Source: an uncultured Akkermansia sp. (lineage in GTDB: Bacteria; Verrucomicrobiota; Verrucomicrobiia; Verrucomicrobiales; Akkermansiaceae). Taken from it: 26,838 nt of DNA. Within the stretch, counting starts at the first letter, position 1; each line of letters opens with the position of its first letter. The stretch covers positions 1-26,838 of the forward strand of contig CAJGCY010000018.1 of assembly GCA_904501955.1 (NCBI GenBank), in the 5' to 3' direction. A program made the translations under genes and the position numbers. Positions 1-6,797 of this stretch are shown one piece after another. The notes under the pieces are model-generated. The model saw only the letters and a list, made by a program, of their open reading frames with translations. It was not told where the DNA came from and did no database searches.

Positions 1-12
1 AAAAAGAAAATG

Positions 13-246
13 GAGCCCGGAGCGACGGAGCGAAGCGACGCAGCGTAGGCCGACAGACAATGGCGAGGACCGGCGAGCCACGGCGTAGCAAGCGAGCGCA
101 GCGAGACGCGAAGCCGGGATGGGCGCGTATCTTTTTGTTGTTAATGAGTTGCGGTTATTGCGAATCGCCACAAAAACACCATATACACAAAGCATCGCAT
201 TCTGTCGGCCTCCACTCTGTCGCTATCGCTCCGTCGCTCCGGGCTC
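13..246. repeat. Long imperfect inverted repeat (fold-back), arms 13-57 and 201-246
   Basis: The reverse complement of 13-57 matches 201-246 at most positions. It begins TCTGTCGGCCT, ends CGCTCCGTCGCTCCGGGCTC, and has a few mismatches and one extra base in the middle. The arms enclose about 143 bp. No gene is credible here: the two short open frames lie inside the repeat and have no recognisable protein character. The structure could be a miniature mobile element, a fold-back extragenic repeat or a cruciform-forming spacer; no target-site duplication was identified. Confidence 0.7.
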
Positions 247-427
247 GAATATTAGGGGGGAGCCTACCAGTGGTTGCGCGGCTTCGCCGCTCCACCCCTG
301 CCTAACGTCTGTCGCCCCGCTTTGCGGGGCTTTGAATTCCGCTCGCCTACGGCTCGCAATCTATTCTTCAACTTCCGATTTATCGAGCAGAACAAATAGT
401 GGCATCAACCATAAACTTTAACAGGGG
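247..427. repeat. GC-rich palindromic intergenic segment
   Basis: No gene is seen. The segment holds nested short hairpins: GCGGC-TTC-GCCGC within GTGG/CCAC and TTAGG/CCTAA outer arms (about 253-304), and GCCCCGC-TTT-GCGGGGC at 314-330. The hairpin at 314-330 could terminate transcription of the kinase gene, which reads toward it, but no convincing T-tract follows on either strand. The 340-385 part carries, on the minus strand, a motif (CGATAAATCGGAAGT, then GCGAGC-GCGAGCGGAATTC-like) that recurs at 5540-5590 and partly at 26668-26685. Confidence 0.5.
314..330. terminator. GC-rich hairpin, possible weak terminator
   Basis: Perfect 7-bp stem GCCCCGC/GCGGGGC with a TTT loop, about 100 bp downstream of the kinase stop codon on the minus strand. 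It is followed by TTTGAATT on the plus strand only, so it is not a classical intrinsic terminator for the kinase gene. It may instead belong to the extragenic repeat family. Confidence 0.3.
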
Positions 428-2182
428 CTATTTCTTCTTACCCGCGGCTTGCAGGAGTTCTACGATTTCTGTGTGTCCGTTTCGCTCTGCCCAATAGAGA
501 GGCGTTCTGCCATACGTATCCGCCTTGTTGATATCAATGGCCGGAGCAGCCAGCAGCAGCTTCACGCACTCCGTGAGGTTTCCGTAAGCCGCCCTGGAGA
601 GAGGCGTCACTCCATACGCATTCTCCTTGTTGACATGAATACCCGGAGCATCGAGCAGTAGCTTCGTGCACTGCGTGTGGTTTGCTCTCACTGCCCTATA
701 GAGAGAAGTATAGCCATATTTATCCGCTTTGTTGACATCAATGCCGGGAGCAGCCAACAGCAGCTTCACGCACTCCGTGTCTCCTTTGTCCGCCGCCCAA
801 TAGAGAGGAGTATGACCATATTTATTCTCCTTGTTGACATCTGCTCCGGCGGTAATCAATAGAGCGAGTTTTTCCGGGTTGTCGTATGCCTCGAGAATCG
901 CTGAGTCGTAGTCGGTAATACCCATAGCAGCGAGTTTTTTCTGCGCCTTTTTCTCGGCTTTGCGACTCTTCTTCTCTTGGGTGATTTCTTCACTCCTGCG
1001 TTTTTTCGTTGATGTGTGAGTGTAGGAATATACACCGTATACCGCGGCAGCCAATACCACTAAAAGGATAATCAGGGTTGACAGCTGCGAGGCGGGAATC
1101 GTGTCGTGGGTGGGCTCGGCAGCACTCAGATGTGTATACGCACTGTAGGAAATGGCAACCATCCCCTCAACAAAAAGACCGATAAAGACTTGCGTGAAGA
1201 TACCGGATGCCGAGGGCTTCATCATCCGTGGTTGTGCAGTGGCTGCAGTGATGACGGTTGTCGGAATGGTGCGGGAGTGTGTGCGCCGGGGGGTGATTTT
1301 TTTCAGTTCCTTCAGCCAATCCTGCGCGCTTTGCCAGCGGTTTTTGGTACGCAGGGACAAAGCTTTGTCAATGCTGCGCAGCAGTATTTCGGAGAATCGT
1401 TTCTTCAGCTCCGCGTGGCCGGATAGCGCGCGGTAGGCATCTTCATCGTCAATTCTCTCTGTAGCCAGCGGAGGGCATGCTCCGGTGATAAGTCGGTAAC
1501 AGGTAGCGCCCAGGGCGTAAATATCCGTCCACGGACCGCGGTTACCATTCGGGGAAAGCTGCTCGATGGGGGTATAGCCGGGGGTTCCTATTAAGGTAAC
1601 GGAGTGCTCTGACTGCAAGGCGCGCGCGGTACCGAAGTCGATGAGGATGGGCGTGCCGTCCTCACGCAAGATGATGTTGTTCGGTTTGATGTCGCGGTGC
1701 AACAGATTTTGCCCGTGCAGGTAATCCAGCGCTTTCAGGATGGATTTGAGGATAGGCAGCAGCCACTCCTCATTGACGATTGGCGGGGTGGCCTTGTGTA
1801 ATTCTTTGCCGGTGACGAGCGGCATGACGTAGTAAGCCGTGCCGAAAGCTTCGAATGCCTCGTACACGCGCACGATGTTCGGGTGATTCAGGCGGGCGAG
1901 GGTGCGTGCCTCCTCCACAAAGCGTTGCTGGGTATGCGCATAATCCGCGACGGCGCTCTCATCCCGCGGGCATACTTGCAATGTGTCTTTATCACGGTAG
2001 GCGTAAAATATGGGGAAATTTTCCTTAATGACCACCAGTTCGTGGTTTAACGTATGCTCCGCTAAGTAGGTGATGCCGAAGCCACCCTTGCCGACTTTTC
2101 GCTGCAGGAGGTAATGCCCTAACATCAGCCCCGACGGAAGCTCCATGCCACCGCCTGTTGAATGTGAAGAATTACCCGTCAT
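428..2182 (-). CDS. Membrane Ser/Thr protein kinase with C-terminal ankyrin repeats
   Basis: A 584-residue Hanks-type kinase. Seen: glycine loop GKGGFG (31-36), lysine in VVIKE (K53), HRDIKPNN with catalytic D164, IDFGTA (D182) and activation segment GTPGYTPIEQ (199-208), so it should be active. The kinase domain (about 20-295) is followed by two hydrophobic segments (about 328-350 and 367-388) separated by only some 15 residues. A basic charged stretch (393-417) and four to five ankyrin repeats of about 34 residues (430-584) follow. The membrane hairpin should place both kinase and ankyrin parts in the cytoplasm, unlike sensor kinases with large external domains. The ankyrin part probably docks a substrate; its identity is unknown. 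It is a single-gene transcript with its own promoter at 2211-2238. No clear Shine-Dalgarno site precedes the ATG. Confidence 0.93.
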   Translation of the reverse strand: MTGNSSHSTGGGMELPSGLMLGHYLLQRKVGKGGFGITYLAEHTLNHELVVIKENFPIFYAYRDKDTLQVCPRDESAVADYAHTQQRFVEEARTLARLNHPNIVRVYEAFEAFGTAYYVMPLVTGKELHKATPPIVNEEWLLPILKSILKALDYLHGQNLLHRDIKPNNIILREDGTPILIDFGTARALQSEHSVTLIGTPGYTPIEQLSPNGNRGPWTDIYALGATCYRLITGACPPLATERIDDEDAYRALSGHAELKKRFSEILLRSIDKALSLRTKNRWQSAQDWLKELKKITPRRTHSRTIPTTVITAATAQPRMMKPSASGIFTQVFIGLFVEGMVAISYSAYTHLSAAEPTHDTIPASQLSTLIILLVVLAAAVYGVYSYTHTSTKKRRSEEITQEKKSRKAEKKAQKKLAAMGITDYDSAILEAYDNPEKLALLITAGADVNKENKYGHTPLYWAADKGDTECVKLLLAAPGIDVNKADKYGYTSLYRAVRANHTQCTKLLLDAPGIHVNKENAYGVTPLSRAAYGNLTECVKLLLAAPAIDINKADTYGRTPLYWAERNGHTEIVELLQAAGKKK

Positions 2183-2210
2183 GTATATTGCTCTGCGTTC
2201 GGTGCGTTTC

Positions 2211-2238
2211 AGTATAACGAATTATGTTTGAAAGTCAA
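2211..2238 (-). promoter_or_regulatory. Sigma-70-type promoter of the kinase gene
   Basis: On the minus strand TTGACT (2233-2238), a 16-nt spacer, then TATACT (2211-2216). The predicted transcript starts about 20 nt before the kinase ATG. Confidence 0.7.
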
Positions 2239-2366
2239 GTTCGGAAGTAAGATAAGACGCGACTGAAGATTTACGTTGATTTTGGTCGCTGCCGAATAAA
2301 CCGTAAATGTCGACCCCGGCACTGTTGCGTCGGTATCAAATTCCGGCTTCGCTCCGTCCACAATAA

Positions 2367-2399
2367 TTGCCCCGATAAATTTTCATTTATCGGGGGCAA
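2367..2399. terminator. AT/GC hairpin between kinase and acyltransferase genes
   Basis: Left arm TTGCCCCGATAAA (2367-2379), loop TTTTCA, right arm TTTATCGGGGGCAA (2386-2399), with one bulged G. It lies 30 bp after the acyltransferase stop codon and about 130 bp upstream of the kinase promoter, so it probably ends acyltransferase transcripts. No long T-tract is present. The CGATAAA core recalls the repeat motif at 376-388, 24746-24758 and 26668-26680. Confidence 0.5.
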
Positions 2400-2429
2400 A
2401 ATCATGAGGAAATCCTAACAGTACGAGGC

Positions 2430-4211
2430 CTATATGTTAGGTGGTGTATACTCTTTGCCGCAGTAGCGATGCAGGACTCGCTGGGGGGCGTTGACCATAT
2501 CAACCACAACCAAGCAATCCAACGTACCGCCGAAGCCCTCGTCAATGCCGAAGGAAATCATCTTGCCGCCCAAGCGCAGGTATTGGCGCAGCAGCACGGG
2601 GATGCCCTTGCCATCCTTCTCCAACGCGCAAACCGTGTTGTTCAACAGGCGTATGTCCGGCAACCCTGCCGGCAGCAGGCGCTTGTCCTCACTGTTAAGC
2701 CCTAGCTTCTTGGGCGGATAGTAAGCCTTCACTTCCTTGGCAAGCTCCGGGTTCATCTCATGGCACTGCAGGTAATCCAGTATCAGCGAGCGACTGGCCG
2801 GTGTGTACTCCCCGGAGATGCTCACCGTACCGTACATATAGCGGTACTCACGGTGGCGTGCCAAGTAGTGGCCGATACCCATCCACAGGGTATCCAGTGA
2901 GGCCGGGTGGCGCTGGAAATCCGGGCAGATGAAGGCGCGCCCCATTTCGATGCCATGGCTGAGCACTTGCTGTAACTTCTTGCTGAACTTGAAGAATGCG
3001 GCGTTGTAAATGCCTTTCACGCCGGCTTTGCTCTTCAAAATGTGGTCCGTACGGCCGATGCGGTAGGCACCGACCAAGCGGCGCTGCTCCGTGTGCCACA
3101 TCACCAAATGCACGTAGTGCGGGTCATACTCATCCAAATCAAGCGATTTACCGGTGCCCTCACCCACGGCGCGGAACGTATGCTCGCGCTGAATACCAAT
3201 CTCGCGCAGCAACTGCGGTATTTGCGAGGCCTCTGCTGCGTATACATTGAGGTGAGAGTGGGTGTTCTGTACGTACAGGCAATCCTCCGGCAGGGCGTCA
3301 ATCTCTGCCTGCAGCACCTCTGCCGGGGCACTCGTTTCAATCTCTTCTCGAGTATCTGTGGCAGCCGCAGGGGCATCCACCGTGCTCGGGTAGCGCAGCA
3401 TCATGCTGTTAAGGCGCATGAAGTCGGACAGCGCTTCATCCGTCTCCAGCAAGCCGAGCGTTGCCGGGGAAATGGGCTTGCCGATGCGTACCTTGTGGCG
3501 GGTCTTGCCATCACGTATGATTTCGCGTGCCAAGAAGTTAGAGCGTATGCCCTTGGCCAGCACGGATATCGTCTGGAAGAACAAACCGTTATGCCCGGAG
3601 AAGTGCATGGGCACTACCGTGGCGCCGGTCTTGCGCACAATGGTGGCAATGTTCGTCTGCCACGGGTCATCGATAACGCGACCATCTTTCCATGACCAAG
3701 TAGCGGCGGAGCCACTGGGGAATACCAGCAGGCAGTGGCCACCCTTCAGCCAGCGAAGAATCTCGCGCATGCCGTTCATGTTGGCACGCTTGGCGGCCTC
3801 GCCCCCGTACACATCTACCGTAATTTGGTAGGGACGCATGCCACGCACGCAGTGCAGGAACTCATTGACCACGATGCGCACGTCCTCACGCGCCCTCATG
3901 GCTATGTCGCCGAACATGATGCCGTCCGACATGCCGTGCGGGTGATTGCTGACTATAATGCAAGGACCCTCCTTGGGGATGTTTTCCAGCCCCTCCAAAT
4001 CATATTGGAGGTTCAGGTATTTGCACGCAAGCTTGAAGAAATTATCGGTGCTGCCTTCATCCCAATCGTCCTCAATCTTCGCATGCGCTACGTTGAGAGC
4101 ATGCAAGCCGAGGCGTTTTTCACCCCAAAGGATCAGCCAGTCCGGCAAACGCTTACCACCCTTGATGAGTTCAGCAAGGTCTGCCATTTTTTGTCGTTGT
4201 TTTCCGCTCAC
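2430..4211 (-). CDS. Two-domain acyltransferase: PlsC-like plus OlsB/hemolysin-type GNAT (OlsF/GlsF-like aminolipid synthase)
   Basis: 593 residues. The N-terminal half (about 70-260) is an acyl-transfer domain of the lysophosphatidate acyltransferase superfamily with the NHPHGMSDG box (89-97) and FPSGSAA (164-170). The C-terminal half (about 310-540) resembles the acetyltransferase-like 'hemolysin'/OlsB family: VGAYRIGRTD (380-389), then EMGRAFICPDFQR. In characterised OlsF enzymes an N-terminal O-acyltransferase and a C-terminal N-acyltransferase together make ornithine (or glycine) lipids; the same order here suggests that role at the inner membrane. This is family knowledge plus inference, and the amino-acid substrate cannot be read from sequence. 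The first start is GTG at 4211; an in-frame ATG at 4187 is equally plausible because neither has a good ribosome site. It is preceded by its own promoter and followed by a hairpin. Confidence 0.82.
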   Translation of the reverse strand: MSGKQRQKMADLAELIKGGKRLPDWLILWGEKRLGLHALNVAHAKIEDDWDEGSTDNFFKLACKYLNLQYDLEGLENIPKEGPCIIVSNHPHGMSDGIMFGDIAMRAREDVRIVVNEFLHCVRGMRPYQITVDVYGGEAAKRANMNGMREILRWLKGGHCLLVFPSGSAATWSWKDGRVIDDPWQTNIATIVRKTGATVVPMHFSGHNGLFFQTISVLAKGIRSNFLAREIIRDGKTRHKVRIGKPISPATLGLLETDEALSDFMRLNSMMLRYPSTVDAPAAATDTREEIETSAPAEVLQAEIDALPEDCLYVQNTHSHLNVYAAEASQIPQLLREIGIQREHTFRAVGEGTGKSLDLDEYDPHYVHLVMWHTEQRRLVGAYRIGRTDHILKSKAGVKGIYNAAFFKFSKKLQQVLSHGIEMGRAFICPDFQRHPASLDTLWMGIGHYLARHREYRYMYGTVSISGEYTPASRSLILDYLQCHEMNPELAKEVKAYYPPKKLGLNSEDKRLLPAGLPDIRLLNNTVCALEKDGKGIPVLLRQYLRLGGKMISFGIDEGFGGTLDCLVVVDMVNAPQRVLHRYCGKEYTPPNI

Positions 4212-4244
4212 AAATATGATTGGTTTAGTTTTTCTGTGGAGTTA

Positions 4245-4273
4245 ACTTTAACACATTGCTTGAGCCAAGTCAA
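4245..4273 (-). promoter_or_regulatory. Promoter of the acyltransferase gene
   Basis: Minus strand TTGACT (4268-4273), a 17-nt spacer, then TAAAGT (4245-4250). Predicted leader of about 30-50 nt depending on whether GTG 4211 or ATG 4187 is used. Confidence 0.65.
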
Positions 4274-4315
4274 ACAGCTTTTAACATTTTTCGTAACTCC
4301 GTAGCTTAAATTGCG

Positions 4316-5182
4316 CTAACTCACGCTGCTGAGCGCTACTTGGAACGCTCGTATCGTGCTGGATGGGTTCGCGATGCCCTTGCCGGCAATGCCGAATGCC
4401 GTGCCGTGATCCGGACTGACTCGCAGGCGCGGCAGGCCTATGGTGGCATTCACTGCGTTATCAAAATCCAACAACTTGAGGGGGATGAGCGCTTGGTCAT
4501 GGTACGGCGCTATGATGCCATCGTAGGCGCCCTCCGCGGCATCTCGGTACACGCAGTCCGGCACGCAAGGCCCGCTCACAGCACACCACTGCATCTGCTC
4601 TTGCAGCTGCTGCACGGCCGGTACAATAATGCGGCTTTCTTCATCACCGAATGCACCACTTTCGCCATTGTGCGGGTTAAGCCCTGCCACCGCCAGTCTG
4701 GGGGTGGGCTTGCCCTGTTTTCGCAAAAAATCGCCCAGCAAGCCACCGATGCGCACTATCTCGCTGCTCGTCAGCTTTTCCGGCACCTCGGCCAAAGCCA
4801 GGTGGGTGGTGCACAGCGCCACCGTCAGGCGCTTGCCGGTTAAGCACATGGCAAAATTGCTCACCCCCAATCTATCCGCAAAAAACTCCGTTTGCCCCGG
4901 GTAGGCGAACCCCACGCGGTGCAGGCCTTCCTTGCATACCGGGGCCGTCACCACCGCATCTATACTGCCACTGCGCAAGGCCTCCGCCGCCATTTCCAAG
5001 TGCTCCAAAGCAGCCTTTGCCGTGTCTTGTGTCGGCAGCCCCGGTCGGCAGTCTATCGCTGCGCCTATGAGTCGATACTCCGCGCTGCCGGAGCACTGCT
5101 CCAGCGCCTTGCGAATGACCTCCGGCCCGATGCCCGCTTGGTCTCCCAGCGTGTAACCGATGATGGGGGATTCTAAACTCAT
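4316..5182 (-). CDS. pdxA: 4-hydroxythreonine-4-phosphate dehydrogenase (pyridoxal phosphate synthesis)
   Basis: PdxA oxidises 4-phosphohydroxy-L-threonine with NAD(P) in the DXP-dependent vitamin B6 pathway. Recognised from IIGYTLGDQAGIGPE (7-21), VVTAPVCKEG (77-86), the TTHLAL histidine (H127), LNPHNGESG (168-176), APYHDQALIPLK (225-236) and SPDHGTAFGIAGKG (256-269). Conserved histidines expected for the metal site and phosphate binding are present. At 288 residues it is about 40 shorter than the usual enzyme. Both ends are intact; the missing length falls after residue 40, where the loop before the AAEALRSG helix is compressed. The usual GDPAGIGPE reads GDQAGIGPE. Its ATG overlaps the TGA of the upstream small membrane protein (ATGA), implying translational coupling. 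Confidence 0.95.
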   Translation of the reverse strand: MSLESPIIGYTLGDQAGIGPEVIRKALEQCSGSAEYRLIGAAIDCRPGLPTQDTAKAALEHLEMAAEALRSGSIDAVVTAPVCKEGLHRVGFAYPGQTEFFADRLGVSNFAMCLTGKRLTVALCTTHLALAEVPEKLTSSEIVRIGGLLGDFLRKQGKPTPRLAVAGLNPHNGESGAFGDEESRIIVPAVQQLQEQMQWCAVSGPCVPDCVYRDAAEGAYDGIIAPYHDQALIPLKLLDFDNAVNATIGLPRLRVSPDHGTAFGIAGKGIANPSSTIRAFQVALSSVS

Positions 5183-5436
5183 GCGCCGGGGGAATTCGGT
5201 TCTTCTACAACTTCCGGCTCATCATCATCCCGGAACTTGACTTGTGTTGCGCCACCCGTTCTGCTCGGAGGCACGACCTTCGGCGGGCGGTATGAGCGAT
5301 TGGTGTTGATGTAATCCGGATTATCTCTTTGCTGCTCAAAGCTCAGAGTCCCATTTACCGAGGCATGGAACGTCAGCGTTGCCACCACGGATAGAATGGC
5401 AAATATCGCTAACAACACTCCGATGCACGTCTTCAT
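5179..5436 (-). CDS. Small single-pass membrane or secreted protein coupled to pdxA
   Basis: 85 residues. One hydrophobic N-terminal segment (about 5-25, MKTCIGVLLAIFAILSVVAT) is followed by a polar, Pro- and acid-rich tail (DDDEPEVVEEPNSPGA). No family is recognised. The stop codon overlaps the pdxA start by four bases, so the two are co-translated. The gene is supported by this overlap, by a promoter with a consensus-like -10 only 6 nt before the ATG, and by the coherent signal/TM segment. It could be an inner-membrane anchor or a small exported protein; a role in B6 metabolism is not implied by sequence. Confidence 0.72.
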   Translation of the reverse strand: MKTCIGVLLAIFAILSVVATLTFHASVNGTLSFEQQRDNPDYINTNRSYRPPKVVPPSRTGGATQVKFRDDDEPEVVEEPNSPGA

Positions 5437-5442
5437 ACCCCC

Positions 5443-5471
5443 ATTCTACACCCTTTCTCCCGTCATTGCAA
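5443..5471 (-). promoter_or_regulatory. Promoter of the small-protein/pdxA pair, predicted leaderless
   Basis: Minus strand TTGCAA (5466-5471), a 17-nt spacer, then TAGAAT (5443-5448). Only six bases (GGGGGT) separate the -10 from the ATG at 5436, so the expected +1 falls on or next to the start codon and no ribosome-binding leader is possible. Confidence 0.65.
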
Positions 5472-5498
5472 GCCCTTATTGCTCCCTGCTAACGGAAC

Positions 5499-5636
5499 GG
5501 GGGCTTTCCATAAGTCTACCTATGTTCACGCCTCCCGTGAAATCGGAAGTGTTGGCGGGGTGTTTGCGAGCGATAGCGAGCGGAATTCCCATTTGGCGGA
5601 GTTAGTATAGATGGGTAGACTTATTAGAATCCCCCC
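5499..5636. repeat. 138-bp inverted-repeat element in the A1-pdxA intergenic region
   Basis: The left end GGGGGCTTTCC-ATAAGTCTACC (5499-5520) and right end GGTAGACTTAT-TAGAATCCCCCC (5614-5636) form an imperfect terminal inverted repeat with an 11-bp perfect core. The interior (5540-5590) carries the motif GAAATCGGAAGT then GCGAGCGATAGCGAGCGGAATTC, which also occurs inverted near 340-385. Possible readings are a miniature non-autonomous element, or a large stem-loop ending the six-gene operon. No transposase lies nearby. Confidence 0.5.
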
Positions 5637-5666
5637 AACATCTGTCAACCCCCCGTCCGGCAAGCT

Positions 5667-6791
5667 TCAGTTGTTTTCGACTTTACTTGGTGAATCTGCT
5701 GCCGGTGTGTCTTTGTCTGTATTTTGTTCTTCACTGACAACGCCGGCTGTAGCCTGCTTTTTATCCTGATTTTTCTCCCCCTTTTTGGGGTGTGTAGTTG
5801 ATGGAGCCGGCGGAGTGGTTTTTACTGCACTATGTTTATCGTTTTTTGTCGAAAAATGGTAGAATATGTATGTGCTCAGCCCGCCTACCACCAGAAGCAT
5901 AACAATGACAAATATGGTTTTACCGATAAAGTTGTTGTCTGCTTTCTTTGTAGGCTTTGATATTTTAACGAGATTCTCTTTTGCTTTGTCTTCGAGCTCT
6001 TTTGCTTTGTCTTTGACTCGTTCCCACTTACCCTGTTTTGTTTGACCGACGCTTGGTTTTGGGGCATTTGTCGTGGGTGTAGGGGTAGGTTGTTTCTTTC
6101 TGCGACGTAGCTCCTCGCATGTAAGTGCCCCCGCGATGTTTGTGTAGCGCAGGTTCAGACGAAGAGTGGGCACCCTGACGATGGAAACCTGACTGAACGC
6201 AATTTGTAAGCCTTCTGACTCTTCCAACTCCAAGGTGTCAATTAGCTTGTGGAGCTGTTGAACTTCATCCTCGTTGGCGGGATTGAGGTTACCCGTGATG
6301 CGCTGCAATGTTGCTTCTTGCAGAGTATCATGCTGGTAGGCATCGATGACTTTTTCCGCCCATGCCTCAGCTTTGCGGCAGTCGAAGGAAAAATCACCAT
6401 CATCCGTGGCGGAGTAACATGCCGCCAATTCCGGGCTTATTCTCCCGACAGGGCGACCGGAGTTTTTGAATCGGAGCTCAATGTCCAAATAGGCATGTAC
6501 GAGCGCTCTGACTTCATCATTGCTTTGCAGCCCGCTGAAGATGATATTCTGTACAATTTGGCGACCTCTGAAATCGGTGATGCCGGGGAGAATGAGATTG
6601 CGGTATTCCACATGCCATGCCCCATTCGCATACCCCGCCAGTAGGGCAAGCGCTTTATCTCCTTCTTTTAGATTGTCGTGCCATGAAAGAGACGGATTAG
6701 TGTCTGATGAGTTCTCTATTCCTGAAAAATCCCCTTTCCAAGAGTAATCGTTCAGTTCATCCGAGCCTGCTGATAGTACGTAAATATTCAT
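5667..6791 (-). CDS. Accessory protein A1: conserved N-terminal domain with C-terminal membrane anchor
   Basis: 374 residues, family not recognised. The N-terminal domain (about 1-222) is closely similar to protein A2 (7889-8743). Both start M-x-IYV-SAGSDE and share WHVEYRNLILPG, DFRGRQIVQNIIFSGLQS, SGRPVGRI-PELAACYSATDDGDF and LQIAFSQVSIVR. A Pro/Thr- and Lys-rich linker (230-285) follows, then one transmembrane segment (about 290-312, TIFVIVMLLVVGGLSTYIF) and a low-complexity Lys/Thr/Pro/Asp tail (313-374). The N-domain is probably cytoplasmic. It is the last gene of the six-gene operon, 6 bp after GTPase B1 (TAA-AAGGAT-ATG junction). Its constant pairing with a B-type GTPase suggests an effector or regulator of that GTPase; this is inference. 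Confidence 0.85.
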   Translation of the reverse strand: MNIYVLSAGSDELNDYSWKGDFSGIENSSDTNPSLSWHDNLKEGDKALALLAGYANGAWHVEYRNLILPGITDFRGRQIVQNIIFSGLQSNDEVRALVHAYLDIELRFKNSGRPVGRISPELAACYSATDDGDFSFDCRKAEAWAEKVIDAYQHDTLQEATLQRITGNLNPANEDEVQQLHKLIDTLELEESEGLQIAFSQVSIVRVPTLRLNLRYTNIAGALTCEELRRRKKQPTPTPTTNAPKPSVGQTKQGKWERVKDKAKELEDKAKENLVKISKPTKKADNNFIGKTIFVIVMLLVVGGLSTYIFYHFSTKNDKHSAVKTTPPAPSTTHPKKGEKNQDKKQATAGVVSEEQNTDKDTPAADSPSKVENN

Positions 6792-6797
6792 ATCCTT

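Noticed and set aside
60..421. Two short plus-strand open frames (60-305 and 119-421)
   Set aside because: They lie in the fold-back and palindromic DNA, overlap each other, have no ribosome site or promoter and give low-complexity Arg/Ser-rich translations.
3042..3695. 217-codon plus-strand open frame
   Set aside because: Antisense to the acyltransferase gene, whose domains are clear; an effect of GC-rich codon use, with no coherent domain.
5614..5646. Minus-strand TTGACA (5641-5646) with TAATAA as a second promoter for the pdxA pair
   Set aside because: The -10 is poor, the leader would be nearly 200 nt through the inverted-repeat element, and a better promoter sits directly at the gene.
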